Source: a virus. Taken from it: a stretch of DNA of 45,958 nucleotides. The notes under the pieces were generated by a model that saw nothing but the letters and a program-made list of their open reading frames with translations, searched no databases and had not been told where the DNA came from. Numbering within the stretch: position 1 is the first letter of the stretch; each line of letters opens with the position of its first letter. The translations under genes were made by a program, and so were the position numbers. Where the stretch lies: the IMG/VR virus record IMGVR_UViG_3300045135_002654, positions 1-45,958 of that record; one strand, 5' to 3'. Below, piece after piece: positions 35,513-41,908 of this stretch.

Positions 35513-36778
35513 TTATTCTGTGTAGTTATAATCAGAAAGAAAATCTGATAATCTTCCTTTTAAATCTTTAAAATCTCCATTATTGTTTGGTCCAACTTTA
35601 GTTGGGCCAGAAGGTGTTGAAAAGATTTGTGCATTAATTAAATCTATAAGTTCTTCTAATAAACCTTTTAATGTTTCTCCTCGTACAAGTGGTTCAACTT
35701 GACCAGTTGATGGAGATTCTCCTTGTGAATTTGTATTTAATCGTATTTGACCTTCACCTGTGTTTACCCAAACATTTGAAGAATTTCTATCAGTTGTTAA
35801 CAATACTTCATTACCAAAGTCTAATTTAGCACCACCAGTTATATTATCAACTGTTAAAGTTCCTTCATCAGATACAAAAGAATAATTTCCTTTTGAAAAA
35901 AACATCATTTCTGATTCTTTTGATGATATGATAATTCTACCACTATTAATTAATATTTGGTCTCCATCAAGTTTATTAGGATTTTCAAAGTATAAAGTAT
36001 CTTTAAGTTTTATTTGATTTTTTTCCGTACCAGGTATAAATGGTAATTCATACTTTTCACTTGATAAAACAATAATAGAACCATCTTCAACAATATTTTC
36101 TTCTATTAAATCTCCTTCTAATTTTTCAGAATCAGTAGTATCATTTTGTCTATTACGAATTATTATAGTAGGAGAAAATTCTTTTTCTTCATTATTGTAT
36201 GCACTAAATCTAATAGATTGTCCAAATCTTGATTGTAATACTTTATCACCTTCATACAATTTTAATTTATTAATTTTATTTTGTAAAAAGTAATCTCCAA
36301 AAACATATTCCTTATCATTTTTTTCTTCAGAAGCAGGTGTTCCTGTCTGAGATACGGTTGAATAGTTATCAGTTTTATTTGAAGGTTCTTCTTGGGTGTA
36401 TGTTGTTTCTGCTCCATCAGGTGTGGCAACACCTTTATTTAAAAATGGACCAGGTATTCTTTCGTAAAGTTTTCTTGAACCTTTATTAATTAGAACTACA
36501 TCTTCTCCTATAAGTGGTAAATCATAATCACCACCTGTACTATTAGGCATATAGATAGGTAATTTTTCAACAGGTGTATGTTTATCATCAAGAGTTCTTA
36601 TAATAGCACCTCCTATACTTAAAGCACCTGATTTACCATCTGTAAAAAATGGTTTAATTTCTGAGTCATCATCTTCATAAATTCTTACTCTTGGATGATT
36701 TTCATCAAGTATTATATCAACTACTGTACCTGTGAGTATTGATTTAGGTCTTAGGTCTCTACTAAATTGTTTTCTCAT
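35513..36778 (-). CDS. Baseplate hub/spike protein with gp5-type OB-fold
   Basis: The 421-residue protein has an N-terminal OB-like beta-barrel (about 8-120): SILTGTVVDIILDENHPRVR, then DLPLIGEDVVLINKGSRKLY. This is the arrangement in gp5 and VgrG-like hub proteins. A Glu/Asp/Asn-rich linker (about 120-170) follows, then a repetitive beta region (VILSSEKYELPF, INSGRIIISSKESEMMFF, SDEGTLTVDNITGG) that fits a spike stalk, and a helical end. Unlike T4 gp5, no lysozyme domain is inserted; that activity seems to be in the next gene. The start overlaps the 140-aa gene by 17 bases. Confidence 0.8.
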   Translation of the reverse strand: MRKQFSRDLRPKSILTGTVVDIILDENHPRVRIYEDDDSEIKPFFTDGKSGALSIGGAIIRTLDDKHTPVEKLPIYMPNSTGGDYDLPLIGEDVVLINKGSRKLYERIPGPFLNKGVATPDGAETTYTQEEPSNKTDNYSTVSQTGTPASEEKNDKEYVFGDYFLQNKINKLKLYEGDKVLQSRFGQSIRFSAYNNEEKEFSPTIIIRNRQNDTTDSEKLEGDLIEENIVEDGSIIVLSSEKYELPFIPGTEKNQIKLKDTLYFENPNKLDGDQILINSGRIIISSKESEMMFFSKGNYSFVSDEGTLTVDNITGGAKLDFGNEVLLTTDRNSSNVWVNTGEGQIRLNTNSQGESPSTGQVEPLVRGETLKGLLEELIDLINAQIFSTPSGPTKVGPNNNGDFKDLKGRLSDFLSDYNYTE

Positions 36779-37184
36779 TACTATTAACTTTGTGTTTTAA
36801 TTCTTCAACCTCATTAGTTAATTCATCAACTTTTGTTTTTTCGTTTTCTACTTCGTAAACCGTATCTTCTAATTGTTGTAATAGTTGTTCTTTTTCTTTA
36901 TCAGTAAGGAAACCAGTATCTCCTTCTGATTTATCCTTTGAGGCAATCATTCTTTGTGCTATTGCGGCCATCTTTAATAATGCTTCATCGTTTCTTACTG
37001 AAGTATCAACTAAATCTTTTATGATTGGACCAATCACCGCCATATCACCAGAATGTCTAATCACCTTTTTCATTTCAGCAATTAATTCTGATATCCTTTG
37101 TTTCTTGTTTTGTTGATTCTCATAGATATCTTTAAACAATCCACTTAAGTTCTTGCCAGGAAATAATTCAAAATTTGTACTCAT
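36762..37184 (-). CDS. Conserved helical phage protein near the baseplate hub
   Basis: The 140-residue protein begins NFELFPGKNLSGLFKDIYEN and is almost wholly helical, with a C-terminal coiled coil (LEDTVYEVENEKTKVDELTN). Residues 40-70 contain RHSGDMAVIGPIIKDLVDTS. Proteins with this FPGK.L..LF.DIY.N start lie next to the gp5-like gene in marine T4-like phages; I do not know a tested function. It is the first gene of the hub unit, with TATATTTATA-like DNA 23 bases before the ATG and no clear Shine-Dalgarno. It ends 17 bases inside the gp5-like gene. Confidence 0.65.
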   Translation of the reverse strand: MSTNFELFPGKNLSGLFKDIYENQQNKKQRISELIAEMKKVIRHSGDMAVIGPIIKDLVDTSVRNDEALLKMAAIAQRMIASKDKSEGDTGFLTDKEKEQLLQQLEDTVYEVENEKTKVDELTNEVEELKHKVNSNEKTI

Positions 37185-37206
37185 GATTATACCATATTAT
37201 GTTGTA

Positions 37207-37216
37207 TATAAATATG
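37207..37216 (-). promoter_or_regulatory. Putative late promoter for the baseplate hub unit
   Basis: The minus strand reads CATATTTATA (one change from TATATTTATA), 23 bases before the ATG at 37184 and 11 bases after the stem of the UUCG terminator. It has the same terminator-then-promoter layout as 19141-19188 and 39122-39158. Confidence 0.5.
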
Positions 37217-37219
37217 GTA

Positions 37220-37247
37220 AAACAAAAAACCTCTCCGAAGAGAGGTT
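37220..37247 (-). terminator. Intrinsic terminator with a cUUCGg loop
   Basis: An 8-base perfect stem (37228-37235 with 37240-37247). In the minus direction it reads AACCTCTC-TTCG-GAGAGGTT followed by TTTTGTTTT. The C(UUCG)G loop is an extra-stable RNA tetraloop. It closes the small unit that contains the 26-residue ORF, 6 bases after that ORF's stop. Confidence 0.92.
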
Positions 37248-37253
37248 CAGTCT

Positions 37254-37334
37254 CTATTTCTTCTTCTCTTCTTGGAGAGCTTGAAGATGGCCTTGGTTTG
37301 GTTCAAGTGCCATTAATAATTCATCTTTGCTCAT
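37254..37334 (-). CDS. Tiny ORF (26 aa) in its own promoter-terminator unit
   Basis: ATG at 37334 and TAG at 37254-37256 give a 26-residue peptide, MSKDELLMALEPNQGHLQAL plus a Lys-rich end. The ribosome site AAAGAAAGGA lies 6-7 bases before the ATG. An intrinsic terminator follows at once, and a late-type promoter word (37435-37444) lies 100 bases upstream. The peptide looks like a single amphipathic helix with a basic tail. No homologue is known to me. The unit could equally be a small RNA of about 190 bases with a short reading frame. Confidence 0.5.
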   Translation of the reverse strand: MSKDELLMALEPNQGHLQALQEEKKK

Positions 37335-37434
37335 ATCAAATCCTTTCTTTAAGGTTCAACATATGCAACGATTGTTTCGGATGCGTTCACTCCACCCGCG
37401 ACTGTATTATCAAGACCAGTCCACACGGTCTATC

Positions 37435-37444
37435 TATAAATATT
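37435..37444 (-). promoter_or_regulatory. Putative late promoter of the tiny-ORF unit
   Basis: The minus strand reads AATATTTATA (one change from TATATTTATA), overlapping the last two bases of the polymerase gene. Transcription would begin near 37427 and leave an untranslated leader of about 90 bases before the 26-residue ORF. The leader can form a small hairpin, agacc/ggtct (37413-37417 with 37427-37431). Confidence 0.45.
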
Positions 37445-39104
37445 ATTTAAAGAATTTTTCCATCTTGTGTTCTGTACTACCATGTAGGTTGTAACATCTG
37501 AAATCTTGAACTTCTATATGTGTAGAATTATGTTCGGTTTTTTCAAATCCCCATCCTTCAATACAAGTATAATATCCAAAAGGAAACTTTTGATTTATAA
37601 TCAAATCAAGGTATTTACCATTATCAACACCAACTGTCATTAGAACACAACTCCATTTCCCTCTACGAAGTTTTCTAAAGTTACCAACGATTCCATTAAA
37701 CCAAACTTGGTTACCTTCTTTTTCTGCTCCCATCTTTGGTAGAAATGAATATGAATCCCACCAACCTGTTTTAGTAAATTGGTCATATGAGTTTCCTCTT
37801 TCTTTGTTTCTAATCCACACTCCCGCATCTAATGCCTCTCTACGATGAACCCACTTCTTATAAGATGATTGATTGTGTTTCAAAGTTGATTCCCAAAACT
37901 CTCTTGGTCTACGAGCTTTGTGATATGCAAGAGCCCACACCATCTGTCCATAGGCAAGTGAGTGTCCTTTTGCAAAAGAATATTTACGAAGATGAGTTAG
38001 TTCTTTCCAAATAGATTCATCTTTGATTTTAGATTTAAACTCATCCATAATTTTTTTATTACAATTTTTAAATCCTCTTCTGTATCTATCTGCTTGTGAA
38101 AGAGAACAATCAAGTGTTGATGATATAAAGGTTAGTGCATCTTCATCGTATATAAACTTTGCTTTACCTTCTCTGAAGTAACTTGCCTTTCTACCACCAT
38201 CAGCTGCTGCTGGTCTAATTAGAGCAAGAGCAAGTGCAACATCATACATTGTTTTGGGTTGTAGAGCAAGAATGGTTTTTCTCATCGTTCTACTTTCTGA
38301 TTGTGTTAATCCTAATACATCACCTTTACATAAAAGTTCTGATGTAAGTTCATCATCAATTGGATAATCACATAGTTTTGTTTCTCCATCTAATTCTCTT
38401 AGTTGTGCTAAACCTCGATTACAAAGTAAATCAATCTTAATCCAATTGTTATCTTCTACATCGTACTTATCAACTGCAATCTGATTATCTTTTAAAATTA
38501 GATTCTCTGGTATTCCATCTTTCCATATTACAATACCACCACAATGTTTAGACCAGTTTCTTTGTTTACCCATAAGTTGTTCTGCAATCTCATAACACTT
38601 CTTTTGGGTTTCTTTATCTTTGAATATTTTTTCTACCTTAAAATATTTGGGTACAAACTTTCTATAACCACATTGTCTGATTGCTTCTCGTAGTGCGGTT
38701 TTTTCTGAATACATAACTCTGTTTGAAATCCTACTTACCATATTTGGATATTCTTCACCCACTTGTTCTAAAATAGAATCTCTGATATCATATGGAACAT
38801 CGATATCAAAATCAGGTTGGTCCTCTCGTGTCCAATTTAAAAATCTTTCTAATGGTATGTTTTCTTTGATTGGGTCTATATCATGAATACCCATAAGGTA
38901 AGCAACAAGAGATGATGCACCACTACCACGAAGTAACCAAAGTGAATTGTTTCTTTTTATAATCTGTATGATTGTGTGAACTTGTCTGTAAGTTTCTTCA
39001 AAGTTTTTAGCCTTGATAATTTGAAGTTCTTCTTTTAATCTTTTAACATACTTTGGTTCGGTAGGATATGGTCTTTCGAATAACCAAGTAAGTGGATGTT
39101 GCAT
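37443..39104 (-). CDS. Compact C-family DNA polymerase (DnaE-like), lacking the PHP domain
   Basis: The 553-residue protein is a DnaE/PolIII-alpha-type polymerase core. The palm has LLRGSGASSLVAYLMGIHDI, DPIKENIPLERFLN, then QPDFDIDV with catalytic-type Asp100 and Asp102, and the third Asp in WIKIDLLCNRGLAQL (Asp225). HCGGIVIW (187-194) is the counterpart of HAGGVVI. Fingers motifs are LIRPAAADGGRK and the FAKGHSLAYGQMVWALAYHK region. After about residue 450 comes a small beta domain (GNFRKLRRGKWSCVLMTVGV) that could be an OB-fold. Cellular DnaE has about 1100-1200 residues with an N-terminal PHP domain of about 270; this one begins only 58 residues before the RGSGA motif. The ribosome site AAAGG is 9 bases before the ATG. 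It is probably the phage replicative polymerase. Confidence 0.93.
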   Translation of the reverse strand: MQHPLTWLFERPYPTEPKYVKRLKEELQIIKAKNFEETYRQVHTIIQIIKRNNSLWLLRGSGASSLVAYLMGIHDIDPIKENIPLERFLNWTREDQPDFDIDVPYDIRDSILEQVGEEYPNMVSRISNRVMYSEKTALREAIRQCGYRKFVPKYFKVEKIFKDKETQKKCYEIAEQLMGKQRNWSKHCGGIVIWKDGIPENLILKDNQIAVDKYDVEDNNWIKIDLLCNRGLAQLRELDGETKLCDYPIDDELTSELLCKGDVLGLTQSESRTMRKTILALQPKTMYDVALALALIRPAAADGGRKASYFREGKAKFIYDEDALTFISSTLDCSLSQADRYRRGFKNCNKKIMDEFKSKIKDESIWKELTHLRKYSFAKGHSLAYGQMVWALAYHKARRPREFWESTLKHNQSSYKKWVHRREALDAGVWIRNKERGNSYDQFTKTGWWDSYSFLPKMGAEKEGNQVWFNGIVGNFRKLRRGKWSCVLMTVGVDNGKYLDLIINQKFPFGYYTCIEGWGFEKTEHNSTHIEVQDFRCYNLHGSTEHKMEKFFK

Positions 39105-39121
39105 ATAATATAACCTTTATA

Positions 39122-39131
39122 TATAAATATA
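39122..39131 (-). promoter_or_regulatory. Putative late-type promoter before the DNA polymerase
   Basis: TATATTTATA on the minus strand, 18 bases before the ATG at 39104 and directly after a terminator stem (39134-39158). A late-type word before a replication gene is unexpected; the word may also work with the host enzyme, since it contains TATATTTA. No TTTG at the right distance, because the terminator occupies that place. Confidence 0.5.
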
Positions 39132-39158
39132 AAAAACCCCACAAAAAATGTGGGGTTT
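39131..39158 (-). terminator. Intrinsic terminator after the 76-aa membrane-protein gene
   Basis: A 10-base perfect stem, AAACCCCACA/TGTGGGGTTT (39134-39143 with 39149-39158), has a 5-base A loop on the plus strand. In the minus direction it ends in GGGGTTTTTTATA. It closes transcripts of the 39195-39425 gene and separates them from the polymerase gene. Confidence 0.92.
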
Positions 39159-39194
39159 AGTTCTTAACGCGTTTTGAAAATTATTAAGTAAATC

Positions 39195-39425
39195 TTACTT
39201 CTTAATAATGTGGTAAAGTACGAAAGCACCAACCAGTCCTAATAGACCTTCAGCACTCAAACTTCCTAAAATGCCCATGATGTTATCAACTACTGATACT
39301 TCTGGCCAAAATGGAATGTTTGCACCTTTGAATAATACTTCAAGTACAACTCCCAAGGCAACGATACTAATACCGATTTTTGTTAGTTCATCAGCCCATG
39401 TGCCGATTTTCTTTAAAAAATCCAT
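39195..39425 (-). CDS. Small two-helix membrane protein, holin candidate
   Basis: The 76-residue protein has two hydrophobic segments, IGISIVALGVVLEVLF (about 17-32) and LLGLVGAFVLYHII (about 60-74). They are joined by a loop with NIPFWPEVSVVDNIMGILGS, and the ends are Lys-rich. This FWP.VSVVDN.MG loop is seen in small conserved proteins of marine T4-like phages. Size and topology fit a class II-type holin, and it has a strong ribosome site (AAAGGAGAA) and its own terminator. Holin function is not shown by sequence alone. The lysozyme-like gene (42940-43527) is 3.5 kb away. Confidence 0.55.
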   Translation of the reverse strand: MDFLKKIGTWADELTKIGISIVALGVVLEVLFKGANIPFWPEVSVVDNIMGILGSLSAEGLLGLVGAFVLYHIIKK

Positions 39426-39627
39426 ATTGTTTCTCCTTTGTTTTAATTAAGAATAATAACTTTTTCATATTCCAAAACATCGGACTTGTCCACAAATAAC
39501 TATTGTATATATGAAATAAAAAGTTAAGTTTTGATTTTCACACCCAACTGGTGAACTCTATTGGGTATCAATAAAAAAACCCCACTAAATGTGGGGTTGA
39601 AACTGTACTAATCACTTTGAATTACGA
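39426..39627. other. 202-base gap: leader, possible promoter region and a terminator
   Basis: No reading frame with start and ribosome site was found here on either strand. The lower part holds the AAAGGAGAA ribosome site of the 76-aa gene. At 39482-39491 is the palindrome GGACTTGTCC. The upper part is the terminator at 39571-39598. I see no clear promoter word of either type, although the 76-aa gene must be transcribed from somewhere between the two terminators. Confidence 0.5.
39571..39598 (-). terminator. Intrinsic terminator after the 123-aa secreted-protein gene
   Basis: An 8-base perfect stem, AACCCCAC/GTGGGGTT (39578-39585 with 39591-39598), has a 5-base loop. The minus direction ends in GTGGGGTTTTTTTATTG. 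The stem is nearly the same as at 39134-39158 and 19161-19183. Confidence 0.92.
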
Positions 39628-39999
39628 TTAGGGCATATAACTTGCCAGTTTATTTTCTAAGAACTCGATACGAGCTTTCATTTTTTCAAACTCTATCTGT
39701 TCATAAGTATAACGAGGTTGTCCTTTAGGTTTAATCCAAACTAACTTTCCTTTGTTATACAGTCCTTTTGTTCCTACATCATCACTCCAATAAGAATGAG
39801 GTAAATATTCCCCATCTTCTGATTTGATGTACATTCCTTTTTGCTGTATAGAACCATCTTCGTTGAAGGCTCTATATTCGTAAAGGTTGGTATCCACTTG
39901 TTCTAATACTTTGGTTTGTCCAAAGACAGGAATGGTAAATGATAAAAACAAGATGAATATTAATTGAACAACCCTTACATAAAATAGTTGTTTGTTCAT
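39628..39999 (-). CDS. Secreted protein with signal peptide, unknown function
   Basis: The 123-residue protein has a classic Sec signal peptide: MNKQLFYVRVV, a hydrophobic core QLIFILFLSFTIPVFG, and a likely cut before QTK. Cleavage just before Gln (FG-Q) is characteristic of Flavobacteriia. The mature part has short MORN/YwqK-like beta hairpins (LYEYRAFNEDGSIQQKGMYI, KGLYNKGKLVWI) and a C-terminal helix (FEKMKARIEFLENKLAS). The ribosome site AAGGT lies 8-9 bases upstream; the 34-residue ORF ends 11 bases before. It could be acquired from the host and act in the envelope, for example in exclusion of other phages or in lysis. Confidence 0.65.
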   Translation of the reverse strand: MNKQLFYVRVVQLIFILFLSFTIPVFGQTKVLEQVDTNLYEYRAFNEDGSIQQKGMYIKSEDGEYLPHSYWSDDVGTKGLYNKGKLVWIKPKGQPRYTYEQIEFEKMKARIEFLENKLASYMP

Positions 40000-40010
40000 A
40001 ATATGTTACC

Positions 40011-40115
40011 TTATATTAAATTTAAGGTTAAAAATATTATTGAAATAAGTAATCCCCCTAAAACTCGGTATAGCGTTTTCTGTTTAGTAGAGGATTTGAG
40101 TGTTGGTATATACAT
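40011..40115 (-). CDS. 34-residue single-pass membrane peptide
   Basis: ATG at 40115 and TAA at 40011-40013. The peptide has a basic N-terminal half (TLKSSTKQKTLYR) and one hydrophobic helix (VLGGLLISIIFLTLNLI). It has the strongest ribosome site in the window (AAAGGAGGA, 7 bases before the ATG) and the promoter word TATATTTATA 17 bases before the ATG. It is followed after 11 bases by the secreted-protein gene, so the two form a small membrane/envelope unit ending at the terminator 39571-39598. It may be a lysis or membrane-remodelling peptide; function is unknown. Confidence 0.65.
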   Translation of the reverse strand: MYIPTLKSSTKQKTLYRVLGGLLISIIFLTLNLI

Positions 40116-40132
40116 AATATTTCCTCCTTTAG

Positions 40133-40142
40133 TATAAATATA
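40133..40142 (-). promoter_or_regulatory. Promoter of the 34-aa/123-aa membrane unit
   Basis: TATATTTATA on the minus strand, 17 bases before the ATG at 40115. Unlike most of the other sites it also has TTTG 21 bases upstream (40167-40164), so it could serve the late sigma, the host enzyme or both. Confidence 0.55.
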
Positions 40143-40181
40143 CCAATGTTAAGAAATTGTTACCAAAATATTATGGGGAAG

Positions 40182-41906
40182 TTAAAGAATTTTCTTTTTT
40201 ACAACATAAGAACCAAGAATCAAAATATCCATTTCACAATTTAGAAATGTTTTAATTGCATCTTCTGGTGTTAAAACCATTGTTTGGTCTTTAAGATTAA
40301 ATGAAGTATTGATTACGATAGGAAATTTATTTACTTTTTGTAATTCTCCTAATAATAAAGAAATATATCTATTAGAATTGTGGGTTACTGTTTGTACTCT
40401 TGCTGAACCATCTACATGAGTTATAGAAGGAAGTTTATCTTTAAATCTTTCTTTTACTTTAACAACTTGATTCATATAAGGAATTTCGGAATCATAATTA
40501 AAGTAAGTTGTTAAAGAATCAAAAGTACAGATTGGTGCAAAAGGTCTAAATCCTTCTCTCTTTTTTATAACTCTATTTAAACGAGATTTCATTTGAGGGT
40601 CACATGGATTTGCTAAAATAGAACGATTACCCAATGCTCTTGCTCCAAATTCAATTCTATCTTGAAATAAACCAATAATATTATTTTCTGTAATTTGTTC
40701 TGCAATAAATGGAATCATAGTTTCTCTTGGTTTCCATTCATAATAAACATCTTTAGAATAATCATTAAGTGATTTTAAAATATCTTCTTTTGTATAAAAA
40801 GGTCCTAAAAATGGATTTGTGTTAACAACCCTTTTTACATTTTTGTTTTTATATACTTCATTAAGTGCAGCTCCAATACAAGAACCAGCATCAGATGGTG
40901 CAGGTGGTATCCAAACATTTTGGAATTTTGTTTTTTCTTTTATCTTTCCATTTGCCGTTCCATTATATGCACAACCCCCACTTAAACATAAGTTTGGTGA
41001 TTCTGTAATTTTGTATAATCTATCTAATAATTTAAAGAAATATTTTTCGTATTGAAATTGTACAGATGCCGCTAAATCTTTATAATCTTGAGTAAGTGGT
41101 TCCTCAGGTAATCTATTTGTGATACCTAATTGTTCTCCTAATTTTTCATTAAACATATGAGTATCAGAATATTCATATGTAAAATATTTCATGTTTAATT
41201 TATATTCTCCTTTTTCTGATTCTTGTATTATATCTTCAAACTTTAAATTAAACTTAGTTGGATTACCATAAGGGGCTAATCCCATTACTTTGTACTCACC
41301 TTCATTTGGTTTAAATCCAAGAAAGGCCGTCATAGTAGAATAAAACATTCCTAATGAATGAGGAAAGTTTACACTTTGTAATTCTTTTATTTTATTATCT
41401 TTACCAATTCCAAGCGAAGTTGTTTTCCATTCTCCAACTCCATCTACCGAAAGAATCGCAGATGAATCAAATGGTGAAGTGTAATATGAATATGCTAAGT
41501 GAGAGGAGTGGTGGTCTGTAAAAGATACTTTTGTTTTCTTTCCTTTAATATTTTCTATATCTTTTAATAAAGATTTATAAGATTCTTTATTTCTATTGAG
41601 TATTAAATTGTTATTTTTCTTCGAAAAAAATTCATACCATCTTTTAGGTTTTTTAGAAGTACTTTCTTCTATCCTATTTAATTTTTGTTCAGGACTTTCA
41701 TAAAAACAAATTATATCAATATCTTCTTTTGTAATTGAATTAGTTTCTAATATCCAATTAATTGTATTGTGAGGAAATGAAAAGTCATGTTTAATACCTG
41801 TAAATCTTTCTTCTTCACAGGCAGATATTACCTTACCATCTTTAACTAAACAAGCAGCACTATCATGAAATCCACAACTTATTCCTAAAACATATTGATT
41901 TTTCAT
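40182..41906 (-). CDS. O-carbamoyltransferase of the NodU/CmcH/TobZ family
   Basis: The 574-residue protein has the full two-domain layout. The N-terminal Kae1/TobZ-like domain has GISCGFHDSAACLV (His14, Asp15), ACEEERFTGIKHDFSFP, DHHSSHLAYSYY, SSAILSVDGVGEW and NLCLSGGCAYNGTANGKI. The C-terminal YrdC-like domain has GLFQDRIEFGARALGNRSIL, REGFRPFAPIC and VINTSFNLKDQ. These enzymes use carbamoyl phosphate and ATP through carbamoyl-adenylate and put a carbamoyl group on a hydroxyl of a sugar or other small molecule. The length matches TobZ (about 570), so it should be active. It is 2 bases after the gp55-like gene, at the end of that operon. Likely targets are a phage glycan, an unusual nucleotide or a cell-wall molecule. 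Confidence 0.9.
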   Translation of the reverse strand: MKNQYVLGISCGFHDSAACLVKDGKVISACEEERFTGIKHDFSFPHNTINWILETNSITKEDIDIICFYESPEQKLNRIEESTSKKPKRWYEFFSKKNNNLILNRNKESYKSLLKDIENIKGKKTKVSFTDHHSSHLAYSYYTSPFDSSAILSVDGVGEWKTTSLGIGKDNKIKELQSVNFPHSLGMFYSTMTAFLGFKPNEGEYKVMGLAPYGNPTKFNLKFEDIIQESEKGEYKLNMKYFTYEYSDTHMFNEKLGEQLGITNRLPEEPLTQDYKDLAASVQFQYEKYFFKLLDRLYKITESPNLCLSGGCAYNGTANGKIKEKTKFQNVWIPPAPSDAGSCIGAALNEVYKNKNVKRVVNTNPFLGPFYTKEDILKSLNDYSKDVYYEWKPRETMIPFIAEQITENNIIGLFQDRIEFGARALGNRSILANPCDPQMKSRLNRVIKKREGFRPFAPICTFDSLTTYFNYDSEIPYMNQVVKVKERFKDKLPSITHVDGSARVQTVTHNSNRYISLLLGELQKVNKFPIVINTSFNLKDQTMVLTPEDAIKTFLNCEMDILILGSYVVKKKIL

Positions 41907-41908
41907 AA

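Noticed and set aside
37349-37426. A 25-residue frame starting with GTG in the leader of the tiny-ORF unit
   Set aside because: It has no ribosome site and its start would coincide with the predicted transcription start of the 37435-37444 promoter. It is noted only as a possible leader peptide, not as a gene.
37335-37434. A possible tRNA because of the words ggttcaa and small hairpins
   Set aside because: No acceptor stem, anticodon arm or CCA-compatible end can be drawn on either strand.
39482-39491. The palindrome GGACTTGTCC in the gap before the 76-aa gene
   Set aside because: The arms are only 4 bases around a 2-base centre and it is the only copy noticed, so there is no support for a regulator site.
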